A DNA stretch of 64,000 nt from Bradyrhizobium sp. Ce-3 (GCF_022835695.1 NZ_BQUV01000001.1:434001-498000), one strand, 5' to 3'. Counted from the first letter of the stretch, positions 25,748-36,715 are shown. Numbers and translations: made by a program. The notes: generated by a model not told the origin, from the sequence alone.

Positions 25748-26950
25748 ATGTCATTTCGAATGAAGTATATTGGGTTTGCGGCATTGTCCGTTCTGCCGGC
25801 GCTTCTCGCCGGCGGCTGGTTCGCGACGCACGCCGACGGCCTCGCCAGCGCCAAGGCGGCTGCGCCGCAAGCCGCACCGCAAGACGTCAATGTCGAGCAG
25901 CAATACGTCGTGCTGAGCGACAAGCAGGCCGCCTCGTTGAAGGTCATGACCGCGGAGCAGCGCTCGTTCCGGACGTTGAAGAACGCGGTCGGTTCGATCG
26001 ACTTCAACCAGAACATGCTGGTGCAGGCCTTCACGCCGAACCCCGGCAGGATCGTCGACACGCCGCTCAATGTCGGTGACGAGGTCGCGAAGGGCGACAG
26101 GCTGTTCACGATCGACAGCCCCGATCTGCTGCAGGCGGAGTCGTCGCTGCTCGCCGCGGCCGGCGTGCTCGAACTGCAGACCAAGACGCTGGCGCGCGTC
26201 AGGCAGCTGCTGAAGACCGGCGGCGGCGCGCAGAAGGACGTCGACCAGGCGACATCCGATCAGCAGACGGCCGAGGGCAACTACAAGGCCGGCCGCGACG
26301 CGGTGCGCATCTTCGGCAAGACCGACGCCGAGATCGACCGCATCGTCGCCGACCGCAAGGTCGATTCCATCCTGGTGGTGCCGAGCCCGATCTCCGGCCG
26401 CATCATCGCCCGCAATGCCGCGCCGGGTCTCTACGTGCAGCCCGGCAATGCGCCGGCACCCTATTCGCTGGCCGACATCTCCACGATGTGGATGGTCGCC
26501 AATGTGATCGAGACCGACGCGCCGGCCTATCGGATCGGCCAACCGGTCGAGGTCCAGCTGCCCGCCTATCCGAACGAGGTGTTTCGCGGCCGCGTGACGA
26601 CGCTGGGCCTCAACATCGATCCGACCTCACACCGTCAGCTGGTGCGTTCGGTGATCGACGATCCCCAGCACAAGCTGCGCGCCGGCATGCTGGCGAGCTT
26701 CACCATCGAAACCGAGCCGCCAAAGCTGTCGGTCAGCGTTCCCCTGGACGCCATCGTGCGCGAGGGCGACGGAACGATGACGGTGTGGGTCACCAGCGAC
26801 GGCCGCAGGTTCGACCGCCGCACGGTGACGACGGGCATGGCGCAGGACGGCTGGCGGCAGGTGCTCTCAGGCCTCGGAGCCGGCGAGAAGGTCGCCTCCA
26901 CCGGCGCGATTTTCCTCAGCAACAAGTTCGCCAACGCGGCCACCGGGTAG
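25748..26950 (+). CDS. RND efflux periplasmic adaptor (membrane fusion protein), CzcB/CusB-like
   Basis: A 400-residue adaptor linking the inner-membrane pump to the outer-membrane channel. The start is placed at ATG 25748 (MSFRMKYIGFAALSVLPALLAGG), giving a signal-anchor. A lipoyl half (GRIVDTPLNVGDEVAKGDRLFTIDSPDL), an alpha-hairpin (about 130-200), a second lipoyl half with SPISGRIIARNAAPG, and beta-barrel and proximal domains (VSVPLDAIVREGDG) follow in order. First gene of the three-gene efflux operon. Confidence 0.88.
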   Translation: MSFRMKYIGFAALSVLPALLAGGWFATHADGLASAKAAAPQAAPQDVNVEQQYVVLSDKQAASLKVMTAEQRSFRTLKNAVGSIDFNQNMLVQAFTPNPGRIVDTPLNVGDEVAKGDRLFTIDSPDLLQAESSLLAAAGVLELQTKTLARVRQLLKTGGGAQKDVDQATSDQQTAEGNYKAGRDAVRIFGKTDAEIDRIVADRKVDSILVVPSPISGRIIARNAAPGLYVQPGNAPAPYSLADISTMWMVANVIETDAPAYRIGQPVEVQLPAYPNEVFRGRVTTLGLNIDPTSHRQLVRSVIDDPQHKLRAGMLASFTIETEPPKLSVSVPLDAIVREGDGTMTVWVTSDGRRFDRRTVTTGMAQDGWRQVLSGLGAGEKVASTGAIFLSNKFANAATG

Positions 26951-26992
26951 CGCGCGCCAGCCGCGCCCTCGCCCGCTCAAGAGTGCAGCACC

Positions 26993-29900
26993 TTGATCAA
27001 GAGCCTCCTCCAATTCGGTCTGACCCGAAGCGCCGTCATCGTGCTCGGCCTCGTGGTGTTCTGCGCCGCCGGACTGGCCGCGTTCACCAGGCTGAACATC
27101 GAGGCCTATCCGAACCCGGCGCCGGTCATCCTCGAGATCACGGCGCAGGCCGCCGGCCTCTCCGCCGAGGAGATGGAGAAGTACTACACGATCCCGATGG
27201 AGGTCGGGCTGTACTCGACGCCGGGCGTGGTCAACATCCGCTCGACCTCGTTCTACGGCCTGTCGTTCGTGCGGGTCACCTTCAAATACGGCGTCGACTA
27301 CTATTTCGCGCTCTCGCAGGCCACCAACAACCTGACGCAAAACGTCCAGCTTCCCGGCAACCAGATCCCGCAGATCCAGCAGTCCAGCCTGGTCGGCGAG
27401 ATCTACCGTTACCAGCTGGTCGGCCCGCCCAATTTCGGCCTGACCAATCTGCGGACATTGCAGGACTACGTCGTCGCGCGCCGGCTGATGACGCTGCCGG
27501 GCGTGGTGCAGATCAACGCCTGGGGCGGCACCACCAAGCAATTCAACGTCGACGGCGATCTGGCCAAGCTCGAGTCCTACAACATCACCGTGCCGCAGCT
27601 GATCAGCGCGCTCGGCAACGCCAACGTCAATGTCGGCGGCCGCGAGATCGCGATCGGCCAGCAATCCGTCAACATCCGCGGCATCGGCCTGATCAATTCC
27701 GGCGGCGATGACGACGTCACCAAGGGCTATCGGGTCGCGGACATCGAGAACATCGTCCTGACCCAGTCGAACGGCCTGCCGATCCAGATCAAGGACGTCG
27801 CCAAGGTCTCGGTCGGTTATGTGCCGCGGCTCGGGATCGCCGGAAAGGACGGCAATGACGACGTCGCCGCCGCGATCGTCGTGATGGGGCGCACCCAGCA
27901 CACCAATGAAATCATCCCGAAGGTCGAGGAAGAGGTCGCCAGGATCAACAGCGACGGCACACTGCCGTCGGGCGTCAAGATCGTCCCCTATTACGATCGC
28001 AGCTCGCTGGTCGGCGTCACGACCCACACGGTGCTGCACAATCTGCTGTTCGGCTGCCTCTTGGTGTTCGTCATCCAGTGGATCTTCCTCGGCGACCTCA
28101 GAAGCGCGCTGATCGTCAGCGCCAACATCCCGTTCGCGCTGTTCTTCGCCATCATCATCCTGGTGCTGCAGGGCGAGGACGCCAACCTGCTGTCGCTCGG
28201 CGCGGTCGATTTCGGCATCATCGTCGATTCCGCCGTCATCATGATGGAGAACATCTTCCGCAACTTCCAGTCCGCGCCCGAGAACCGGCTGCGCGTGCTG
28301 CAGAACCTCGCCGAGGGTTATTGGGGAGACGATCCGACCGCGCGACAGGGCCAGCCCGCGCCGGGCTGGACCGACCGGCTGCGGATGATCTTCGTCAGCG
28401 CACTGCAGGTCGACAAGGCGGTGTTCTTCACCGCGGCCATCACGGTGACCGCCTTCGTGCCGCTGTTCACCATGCAGGGCGTCGAGGGACAGATCTTCGG
28501 CCCGATGGCCCGCACCTATGGCTACGCGCTGGCCGGCGCGCTGCTGGCAACCTTCACCGTGACACCGGTGCTGGCGTCGCTGCTGCTGCCGCGGCACATC
28601 GAGGAAACCGAGACCATCATCGTGCGCTGGCTGCGCAACACCTACACGCCGCTGCTGCGCTGGTCGCTGTCGCATCTGAAGGTCGCGATCGCGGCCGGCG
28701 CCATCTTCCTGGCGCTGAGCGCGCTGGCGGCGAGCCGGCTCGGCAGCGAATTCCTGCCGGCGCTGGAGGAAGGCAATTTCTGGATCCGGGCCGCGATGCC
28801 GCCGACCATGTCACTGGAGGCCGGCACCGATCCGACGCGCAAGATGCGCGAGATCCTGCTGCGGCACCCCGAGATCATCACCGTGGTGTCGCAGCACGGC
28901 CGCCCGGATAATGGCAGCGACGCCTCGCCGTTCTCCAATGTCGAGCTGTTCGCGCCGATCAAGCCGTTCGACCAGTGGCCGCCCGGCCTGACGAAGGAGA
29001 AGCTGACCGAGGAATTGCAGAAGGAGTTCGACGAGGAGATGCCCGGCGTCACCTTCAACTTCTCGCAATACATCCAGGACAACATCGAAGAGGCGCTCTC
29101 GGGGGTCAAGGGCGCGAACTCGATCAAGATCGTTGGCCCCAATCTCGACGTGCTCGAGGGGCTCGCGACCAAGGTCGCGCAGGAGATGGCCAAGATCCGC
29201 GGCGTCGCCGATCTCGGCATCTTCCATCTGGTCGGCCAGCCCAACCTCAACATCCGGGTCAACCGGGAAAAGACCGCGCGCTACGGCCTCAACACCGGCG
29301 ACGTCACCACGGTGGTGCAGGCCGCGCTCGGCGGCGCCAACGCCACGACGATGCTGGAAGGCGACCGGCAGTTCGGCGTCGTGGTGCGGCTCGACCCGAA
29401 ATTCCGCCAGAGCATCGACGCGGTGCGCGACATCAAGGTCGCCTATGCGACGCCGTCGGGCACCAACGCCTACATCCCCTTGAGCGAACTCGCCGACATC
29501 TCGCTCGATACCGGCGCGCTGTTCATCTATCGCGAACGCAGCCAGCGCTACATCCCGATCAAGTTCAGCGTCCGCGGCCGCGATCTCGGCAGCACGGTGG
29601 CCGAGGCACAGGCGAAGATCGCGGAGGCGGTGCCGTTGCCGGCCGGCTACCGCATGATCTGGTCGGGCGAGTTCGACAATCTCGAAGCCGCCAAGGCGCG
29701 GCTGATGATCGTGGTGCCGGTCACACTGCTGCTGATCTTCGTGCTGCTCTACAGCCTGTTCAACTCGCTGCGCGACAGCCTGCTGGCACTGGCCGGCATT
29801 CCATTCGCGGTCGGCGGCGGCCTGATCGCGCTCTATTTCGCCGGGCTTGATTTCTCGATCTCGGCGGCGATCGGCTTCATCTCGCTGTTCGGCGTCGCAG

Positions 29901-30238
29901 TGATGGACGGCATCCTCAACATCACCTATTTCCGCGAGCTGCGCGCGGCGGGCCAGAGCATCGCGGAAGCGGTGTTCAACGGCGCCGAACAGCGCATGCG
30001 CCCGATGCTGATGACCGCGCTGTCCGCGGGCGTCGGCCTGTTTCCGGCGGCGCTGTCGCACGGCATCGGCAGCCAGGTGCAGCGGCCGCTCGCGACCGTG
30101 GTGGTCGGTGGCATGTTCATCGGTCCGCTGCTGCTGTTGATCGTCGCGCCCGCCCTGCGCCAGATCTTCCTGTCGCGCGAGCGCGCCGCCTCGCCCAGCG
30201 AGACGCCGGCTGCGGCCCCGCCCGAAGCCGCGCATTAG
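26993..30238 (+). CDS. RND efflux permease, heavy-metal (CzcA/CusA) type
   Basis: A 1081-residue proton-driven inner-membrane pump. The best start is TTG 26993 (reading IKSLLQFGLTRSAVIVLG), as no in-frame ATG or GTG preserves the first helix. Transmembrane helix 4 carries DFGIIVDSAVIMMENIF (Asp406, Asp412, Glu419), the D-N5-D-N6-E proton relay spacing of HME-RND pumps such as CzcA, with Ser where Gly is common. Late helices contain FAVGGGLIALYFAGLDFSISAAIGFISLFGVAVMDG. The substrate (divalent or monovalent metal, or organic compound) is not determined. Confidence 0.93.
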   Translation: MIKSLLQFGLTRSAVIVLGLVVFCAAGLAAFTRLNIEAYPNPAPVILEITAQAAGLSAEEMEKYYTIPMEVGLYSTPGVVNIRSTSFYGLSFVRVTFKYGVDYYFALSQATNNLTQNVQLPGNQIPQIQQSSLVGEIYRYQLVGPPNFGLTNLRTLQDYVVARRLMTLPGVVQINAWGGTTKQFNVDGDLAKLESYNITVPQLISALGNANVNVGGREIAIGQQSVNIRGIGLINSGGDDDVTKGYRVADIENIVLTQSNGLPIQIKDVAKVSVGYVPRLGIAGKDGNDDVAAAIVVMGRTQHTNEIIPKVEEEVARINSDGTLPSGVKIVPYYDRSSLVGVTTHTVLHNLLFGCLLVFVIQWIFLGDLRSALIVSANIPFALFFAIIILVLQGEDANLLSLGAVDFGIIVDSAVIMMENIFRNFQSAPENRLRVLQNLAEGYWGDDPTARQGQPAPGWTDRLRMIFVSALQVDKAVFFTAAITVTAFVPLFTMQGVEGQIFGPMARTYGYALAGALLATFTVTPVLASLLLPRHIEETETIIVRWLRNTYTPLLRWSLSHLKVAIAAGAIFLALSALAASRLGSEFLPALEEGNFWIRAAMPPTMSLEAGTDPTRKMREILLRHPEIITVVSQHGRPDNGSDASPFSNVELFAPIKPFDQWPPGLTKEKLTEELQKEFDEEMPGVTFNFSQYIQDNIEEALSGVKGANSIKIVGPNLDVLEGLATKVAQEMAKIRGVADLGIFHLVGQPNLNIRVNREKTARYGLNTGDVTTVVQAALGGANATTMLEGDRQFGVVVRLDPKFRQSIDAVRDIKVAYATPSGTNAYIPLSELADISLDTGALFIYRERSQRYIPIKFSVRGRDLGSTVAEAQAKIAEAVPLPAGYRMIWSGEFDNLEAAKARLMIVVPVTLLLIFVLLYSLFNSLRDSLLALAGIPFAVGGGLIALYFAGLDFSISAAIGFISLFGVAVMDGILNITYFRELRAAGQSIAEAVFNGAEQRMRPMLMTALSAGVGLFPAALSHGIGSQVQRPLATVVVGGMFIGPLLLLIVAPALRQIFLSRERAASPSETPAAAPPEAAH

Positions 30239-30250
30239 GGGCACCCTGCG

Positions 30251-31804
30251 ATGTACCAGCTCAGCGCCAAGATGCCCTGCCCGACGTTCACGGCCGCCCT
30301 GCGCGTGCTGGCTATTTCCACCGGCGCGCTGATGCTCGGCGCCTGTGCGGTCGGCCCCAATTTCACCTCGCCGCCGGCGCCCGCCGTCGCCGGCTACACG
30401 CCGGAGCCGCTGCGCTCGCCCGCGACCGATCCGGCGGGTCCGCGCCTGGCACAGCAGCGCTTCAGCAACGGGGCCGACATCCCGACGCGCTGGTGGGCGG
30501 CGTTCCGCTCCGCGCCGCTCAACGCGCTGATCCGCCTGTCGGTCGAGCACAATCCGACGCTGCAATCCGCCGAGGCGGCGATCAAGGTCGCGAACTACAA
30601 CGCGCTGGCGCAGCGCGGCCTCTACTTCCCGCAGGTCGGGGTCAACTACACGCCCTCCGACCAGCAGATTTCCAACATGACGACGCAGGCGGGCCCCGGC
30701 GATCCGTCGCAGCAGCGCTACACCCTGCACACCGCGCAGCTCAATATCAGCTTCGTGCCGGATATCTGGGGCGAGAATTTCCGCACCGTCGAAAGCCTCG
30801 ATGCGATCACCGAGCAGGCCCGGTTCCAGCTCGAGGCGGCCTATCTGACATTGACCGCCAACGTGGTGACCGCGGCGATCCAGGAGGCCTCGCTGCGCGG
30901 CCAGATCGCCGCCACCGAACGCATCGTCAAGATCGAGCGCGACATCCTCAGCATCCTCAAGCACCAGCAGGACGCCGGCCAGGCCGCGCAGGTCGACGTG
31001 CTGACCCAGGAGACCGCGTTGGCCCAGGCCGAGCAGACGCTGCCGCCGCTGCAGAAGCAGCTCGCGATCCAGCGCGACCTGCTCACCGCGCTGGCCGGGC
31101 AGTTCTCCGCCGACGAGATCCTGCAGAAATTCGACCTCGCGCGCCTCACGCTGCCGGCCAATCTGCCGGTGAGCCTGCCGAGCACGCTGGTGGCGCAGCG
31201 CCCGGACGTGCGGGCCGCCGAAGCCAATCTGCATTCGGCGAGCGCGCTGGTCGGCGTTGCAATCGCGGCACGGCTGCCGAACATCACGTTGAGCGCCAAT
31301 CCGGGCACCAGCGCCACCACCCTCGCCGGGCTATTCACGCCGGGAACGCTGTTCTACACCGTCGCCGGCAGCGCGACGCAGACCGTGTTCGACGGCTTCA
31401 CGCTGTACCACAAGCAGAAGTCGGCCGAAGCCGCGCTCGACCAGGCCAAGGCGCAGTACCGGCAAGCCGTCATCACCGCGTTCCAGAACGTCGCCGACGC
31501 GCTGCGCAGCCTGCAGGCCGATGCCCGTGCCGTGCAGGCCGCAATCAAGGCGGAGAACACCGCGAAGGCCACGCTCGACATCGTGCAGCAGCAGCTCGTG
31601 CTCGGGCAGATCAACCAGGTCACCGTGCTGAATGCACAGCAAGCCTATTTCAACGCGGCGACCGCCCGCGTCCAGGCCGAGGCGACGCGGCTGTCGGACA
31701 CTGCGGCGCTGTTCATGGCGCTGGGCGGCGGCTGGCCGACCGATTGCGCGACCAGCGACTGGCGATCCTGCGTGTTCGAGAGCCGCGTCGCGTCGAAGAG
31801 CTGA
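30251..31804 (+). CDS. Outer-membrane efflux lipoprotein (TolC/NodT family)
   Basis: A 517-residue channel protein closing the efflux operon, 12 bases after the pump gene. Its N-terminal signal ends in a lipobox (LMLGAC), so it is a lipoprotein like OprM. Two OEP repeats follow with typical helical motifs (SAEAAIKVANYNALAQRGLYFPQVGVNYTP; QRPDVRAAEANLHSASALVGVAIAARLPNITLSA). The C-terminal extension CATSDWRSCVFES contains a Cys pair. A perfect 28-base palindrome follows the stop codon. Confidence 0.92.
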   Translation: MYQLSAKMPCPTFTAALRVLAISTGALMLGACAVGPNFTSPPAPAVAGYTPEPLRSPATDPAGPRLAQQRFSNGADIPTRWWAAFRSAPLNALIRLSVEHNPTLQSAEAAIKVANYNALAQRGLYFPQVGVNYTPSDQQISNMTTQAGPGDPSQQRYTLHTAQLNISFVPDIWGENFRTVESLDAITEQARFQLEAAYLTLTANVVTAAIQEASLRGQIAATERIVKIERDILSILKHQQDAGQAAQVDVLTQETALAQAEQTLPPLQKQLAIQRDLLTALAGQFSADEILQKFDLARLTLPANLPVSLPSTLVAQRPDVRAAEANLHSASALVGVAIAARLPNITLSANPGTSATTLAGLFTPGTLFYTVAGSATQTVFDGFTLYHKQKSAEAALDQAKAQYRQAVITAFQNVADALRSLQADARAVQAAIKAENTAKATLDIVQQQLVLGQINQVTVLNAQQAYFNAATARVQAEATRLSDTAALFMALGGGWPTDCATSDWRSCVFESRVASKS

Positions 31805-31817
31805 GCGTTCAAATGCG

Positions 31818-31845
31818 AAGCCCCGAAGCGATCGCTTCGGGGCTT
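31818..31845. terminator. Perfect 28-base palindrome between convergent genes
   Basis: Bases 31818-31845 are fully self-complementary (AAGCCCCGAAGCGA plus its complement). It lies between the convergent efflux and TRAP binding-protein genes and could stop transcription from both sides, though no U-run follows. Confidence 0.6.
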
Positions 31846-31870
31846 GCCGTTGCGGTGATGCGGTGGGCAC

Positions 31871-32959
31871 TCACACCTGCGAATGGCGCGCCATGAAATT
31901 GTCGTAGCCGACCTCGGCGACCTGGAACCATTGATAGCCGTTGTTGGAGAACGACGTCAGCGAGTCGTAGACCTTCTTGAAATTGGCGTTGCTCGCCGCC
32001 ACCTCGCTGTGCAGTTCCTTGGCCGCCTTGAACGAGGCTTCCATTACGGCCGGCGGGAACGGACGCAGCTTGGTGCCGCCGGCAAGCAGCTTCTTCAGCG
32101 CCAGCGGATTGGCCTGATCGTAACGCGCCATCATCCAGTTGTTGGCGAAATGGCCGGCCTGCTCGAGGACGTTGCGATAGTATTTCGGCAGCGCATTCCA
32201 CTTGTCGAGATTGATCATCGCCACCAGCATCGGTCCGCCTTCCCACCAGCCGGGAAAGTAGTAGTTCGGCGCGACCTTGAACAAGCCGAGCTTCTCGTCG
32301 TCATAGGGGCCGACCCACTCGGCCGCGTCGATCGTGCCCTTCTCCAGGGCCGGATAGATGTCGCCGCCGGCGAGCTGTTGCGGCACGCAGCCGAGCTTCT
32401 GCATCACCCTTCCGGCAAAACCGCCGATGCGGAATTTCAGGCCGTTGAGGTCGTCGACGCTGGTGATCTCCTTGCGGAACCAGCCGCCCATCTGACAACC
32501 AGTATTGCCGGCGAGCAGCGAGGTGACGTTGTAGCTCTTGTAGAACTCGTTCAGCAGCTCCTTGCCGCCGCCGATCATGTACCAGGCCTGGTTCAGCCGC
32601 ATGTTCGGCCCGAACGGTACCGACGAACCAAAAGTGAAGGTCGGGTCCTTGCCGAAGTAATAGTAGGGCGCGGTGTGCCCCATCTCGACGGTGCCGTTCT
32701 GCACCGCGTCGAGCACCTGCAAGCCCGGCACGATCTCGCCGGCCGCAAAAGTCTGGATCTGGAATTTGCCGTCGGTGGCTTCGCCCACGGCCTTCGCCAT
32801 CAGCTCGGCGCCGCCGTGCAGCGTGTCGAGTGTCTTCGGCCAGCTCGTCGTCAAACGCCATTTCAGCTCCGGCATCGACTGCGCGATCGCTGGCGCCGCG
32901 ACAGTTGTGGCACCGGCGACGCCGAGACCCGTGACCTTGATGAAATCTCTACGCTTCAT
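31871..32959 (-). CDS. TRAP transporter substrate-binding protein (TakP/DctP family), paralog 1
   Basis: A 362-residue periplasmic receptor. The start at ATG 32959 gives [27 protein letters not shown], a twin-arginine signal. Family motifs are [54 protein letters not shown], the ligand Arg region GLKFRIGGFAG and [14 protein letters not shown]. TakP relatives bind 2-oxo acids or other carboxylates. It lies 3' of a paralog of identical length (33198-34286), separated by a terminator. No permease gene is adjacent; dctQM at 19.7-21.9 kb is the nearest candidate. Confidence 0.92.
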   Translation of the reverse strand: MKRRDFIKVTGLGVAGATTVAAPAIAQSMPELKWRLTTSWPKTLDTLHGGAELMAKAVGEATDGKFQIQTFAAGEIVPGLQVLDAVQNGTVEMGHTAPYYYFGKDPTFTFGSSVPFGPNMRLNQAWYMIGGGKELLNEFYKSYNVTSLLAGNTGCQMGGWFRKEITSVDDLNGLKFRIGGFAGRVMQKLGCVPQQLAGGDIYPALEKGTIDAAEWVGPYDDEKLGLFKVAPNYYFPGWWEGGPMLVAMINLDKWNALPKYYRNVLEQAGHFANNWMMARYDQANPLALKKLLAGGTKLRPFPPAVMEASFKAAKELHSEVAASNANFKKVYDSLTSFSNNGYQWFQVAEVGYDNFMARHSQV

Positions 32960-33119
32960 GTGAATCCTGCCCTGTATGATTGTGTTGTCCGAGCGTCGAC
33001 TGCTTTGGATCGTCGCGCCGCTTTTCTTTGCCGTCATGACCGGTGACCGATCAGACGCCGCCTTCGTGCCGAGGCTTCGGGCGCGAGCATGGAACATCCC
33101 CCTGCCGAATGCCAGACGC

Positions 33120-33149
33120 AAAAAACCCGGCCTCCTTGCGGAGGCCGGG
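33120..33149 (-). terminator. Intrinsic terminator of the upstream TRAP binding-protein gene
   Basis: A 10-bp stem CCCGGCCTCC/GGAGGCCGGG (33126-33135 with 33140-33149), loop of 4, followed on the minus strand by six T (33125-33120). A second perfect hairpin, GCGTTCGCG-TCG-CGCGAACGC, lies just before it at 33154-33174. Both follow the stop codon at 33198. Confidence 0.85.
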
Positions 33150-33197
33150 CAATGCGTTCGCGTCGCGCGAACGCTGGTCCGAAAGGCTGGACGCCGA

Positions 33198-34595
<1,398 letters not shown>

Positions 34596-34829
34596 TCAAC
34601 GCCGCGCCGCCTCCCGCGCCTTCTTGGCTTTATCGGCCAAATGCCGTCCGCGCCGGATCCAGCTTTGCGCGGTCGTCTTGCTGACGCCGTACTGCTTGGC
34701 GATCGCCTCGGCAGCCTCGCCGATCGAGTCGGTTTTCTTCGCGACATTGAACGCCAGCCGGGAGGCCTCTTCGCGCTTCTCCCGTGTCAGATGCTTGCGG
34801 CGTTCTTTCTTTGCTTCGCGTGCTGCCAT
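34596..34829 (-). CDS. Small basic helix-turn-helix-like protein
   Basis: A 77-residue highly charged protein from ATG 34829. The central part SIGEAAEAIAKQYGVSKTTAQSWIRRGRHLA has the spacing of a homeodomain-like helix-turn-helix used by resolvases and transposase N-termini. Lys/Arg/Glu-rich helices flank it on both sides. It may be a small DNA-binding protein or the remnant of a recombinase. It sits exactly between mrp and a decayed copy of the mrp 3' end, suggesting arrival with a local rearrangement. Family not recognised. Confidence 0.6.
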   Translation of the reverse strand: MAAREAKKERRKHLTREKREEASRLAFNVAKKTDSIGEAAEAIAKQYGVSKTTAQSWIRRGRHLADKAKKAREAARR

Positions 34830-35036
34830 GTGACGGTCGCCTCACGACCCTTCCGCAATTCCGGCTTCACCTGCGGCCGCGTCCACTGGTCGACCAGTGG
34901 TACGATTCGGCCGGTCCGCACAAACATACAGGCCGGAACCGATTCAGCAATCGTCCGGGGCGACAGTCCTGTGAAGAAAGACCGGCGCGCTCCGCCCTTT
35001 ACGGGCCCATCGGCCCGCCCGGACAGCCACGCGGGC

Positions 35037-36167
35037 TCAGGCCGCGGCGATGACGCCCTGCAGCTGCTCGCGGACCTTGCCGCCGATCGCGCGGTAGATC
35101 GCCGCGTGCGGGCCGTCCGGCTCGCTCTCAACCACCGGGTTACCGGAATCGGAGGCGGTGCGGATCGCGATGTGCAGCGGCACTTCGCCGAGGAACGGCA
35201 CCCCGAGCTTCTCGGCCTCGTGGCGGGCGCCGCCATGGCCGAAGATGTCCGAGCGCGTGCCGCAATGCGGGCACTGGAAATAGCTCATGTTCTCGACGAT
35301 GCCGAGCACCGGCACATTGACCTTCTTGAACATCGCCAGTCCGCGCCGCGCGTCGATCAGCGACAGATCCTGCGGCGTCGAGACAATGACGGCGCCCTTG
35401 AGCGGGACGTTCTGCGCCAGCGTCAGTTGCGCGTCTCCGGTGCCGGGCGGCATGTCGACGACGAGCACGTCGAGCGTGCCCCAAGCGACGTCGCGCAGCA
35501 TCTGGGTGATCGCCGACATCACCATAGGCCCGCGCCAGATCATCGCGGTGTCCTCCTCGACCAGGAAGCCGATCGACATGATCGCCAGGCCGAAGCGCAC
35601 GAGCGGGATCATCTTCTTGTCGTCGTTGAGCTGCGGCTTCTCGCGGATGCCGGTCAGCCGCGGCACCGACGGGCCGTAAATATCGGCGTCGAGCAGCCCG
35701 ACGCGCAGGCCGAGGTCGCGCAGCCCAAGCGCAAGGTTGAGCGCCGTGGTCGACTTGCCGACCCCGCCCTTGCCGGAGGCAACCGCGATGACGGCGGAGA
35801 TGCCGGGGATCTCGGCTTGCCGCGCCATCGGCGATTGTGCGCCGGGCGGATGCGGATGACGGTGCGCGGACGCGGGCTGGACGCCGCCGGCCGGCCGCGG
35901 CGGAGGCGCCGCACCGCCCGCCTTACGCTCCGCGGTCAGCGCGATCATGGCGACGCTGACGCCGGGAATGGCGCGCACGGCGTTCTCGGCCTGCGCACGC
36001 ACGCTTTCCCAGGCGCGGGCTTCGGCAGCGTCGACGTTGATCGAAAAGAACACCTTGCCGTCGGTGACCGTGATCGCCGACAGCACATTGGCGTTGGTCA
36101 AGGGGACGCCGCGCGGCGACATCACCTTGGCAAGGCAATCGAGAACCTGTTGCTGCGTCACGCTCAC
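35037..36167 (-). CDS. mrp: Mrp/NBP35-type iron-sulfur cluster carrier ATPase
   Basis: Scaffold/carrier that moves [4Fe-4S] clusters to target proteins in the cytoplasm. The start is placed at GTG 36167 because an AGGAG lies 7 bases upstream, giving 376 residues. It has an N-terminal DUF59/MIP18-like domain (about 1-80), a Pro/Ala/His-rich linker, then the deviant Walker A GKGGVGKSTTALNL, the switch DADIYGPSVPRL, VVDMPPGTGDAQLTL and the cluster-binding CPHC. The C-terminal 35 codons are duplicated as a remnant at 34481-34587. Confidence 0.93.
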   Translation of the reverse strand: MSVTQQQVLDCLAKVMSPRGVPLTNANVLSAITVTDGKVFFSINVDAAEARAWESVRAQAENAVRAIPGVSVAMIALTAERKAGGAAPPPRPAGGVQPASAHRHPHPPGAQSPMARQAEIPGISAVIAVASGKGGVGKSTTALNLALGLRDLGLRVGLLDADIYGPSVPRLTGIREKPQLNDDKKMIPLVRFGLAIMSIGFLVEEDTAMIWRGPMVMSAITQMLRDVAWGTLDVLVVDMPPGTGDAQLTLAQNVPLKGAVIVSTPQDLSLIDARRGLAMFKKVNVPVLGIVENMSYFQCPHCGTRSDIFGHGGARHEAEKLGVPFLGEVPLHIAIRTASDSGNPVVESEPDGPHAAIYRAIGGKVREQLQGVIAAA

Positions 36168-36191
36168 CGCGCATCTCCTGGGCTTTTTAGT

Positions 36192-36241
36192 GGGCATGAT
36201 CTTGTTCGGAAAACCGCTTCGCACTTTTCCGGATCATGTCC
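36192..36241. repeat. Bradyrhizobium-type extragenic palindrome, copy B (short)
   Basis: GGGCATGATC (36192-36201) and GATCATGTCC (36232-36241) flank the ggaaaaccgcttcgcactttt core shared with copies A (11227-11322) and C (42075-42176). The first palindrome of the long form is absent here. It lies between the mrp start and the VOC protein stop. Confidence 0.88.
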
Positions 36242-36277
36242 CAAGAAACCTCCCATAGAGCGTTGCAGCGCAAAAGG

Positions 36278-36715
36278 CTACCTCGCTCCGACGTCGTCCC
36301 GCCGCTCGGCTGGCGCCGCCGCGCCGCCTTCCTTGGCGGCCTCGTAGTTCAGCTCGATCATGACCCCGTTGGGGTCGTTGACGAAGATCTGCCAGAGGTC
36401 GCCGCCGGGAACCTGGCGCGAGTCGAATTCCATGCCCTTGGACTGCAGCCGCTGCCGCATCCCGTCGAAGCCCTGGCTGGCAAAGGCGACGTGATGGACG
36501 ACGCCGGAATCCGGCTTTTGCGCCTCGTCGGTCGATGAAATATCGACCAGATGCACGACCGCCTTGCCCTCGCTGTACATCCACGCACCGGGGAACGCGA
36601 AGTTCGGCCGCGCGCCCTTTTCCAGGCCCAGAACGTCCTCGTAGAACCGCACCGTGGCGGCGAGATTGCGGGTCCGGATATTGAAATGATCGAGCACACC
36701 GACGCTCATGCCCAT
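36278..36715 (-). CDS. VOC-family (glyoxalase fold) protein
   Basis: A 145-residue protein from ATG 36715 (MGMSVGVLDHFNIRTRNLAATVRFYEDVLGLE), with AGGGAG 8 bases upstream. Two beta-alpha-beta-beta-beta modules carry metal-ligand candidates: His in LDHFNI, His in KAVVHLVD and HHVAFAS, and Glu in GVMIELNYE. This pattern fits small metalloenzymes such as methylmalonyl-CoA epimerase-like or dioxygenase-like VOC proteins. The substrate is not indicated. Confidence 0.85.
   Translation of the reverse strand: MGMSVGVLDHFNIRTRNLAATVRFYEDVLGLEKGARPNFAFPGAWMYSEGKAVVHLVDISSTDEAQKPDSGVVHHVAFASQGFDGMRQRLQSKGMEFDSRQVPGGDLWQIFVNDPNGVMIELNYEAAKEGGAAAPAERRDDVGAR

Noticed and set aside
26867-28675. Minus-strand open frame of 602 codons opposite the RND pump
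   Set aside because: Antisense shadow of the CzcA-like gene with the same low-complexity signature.
28811-31234. Minus-strand open frame of 807 codons opposite the RND pump and outer-membrane genes
   Set aside because: Low-complexity Arg/Glu/Gln/His sequence antisense to two clear efflux genes; no start signal or family.
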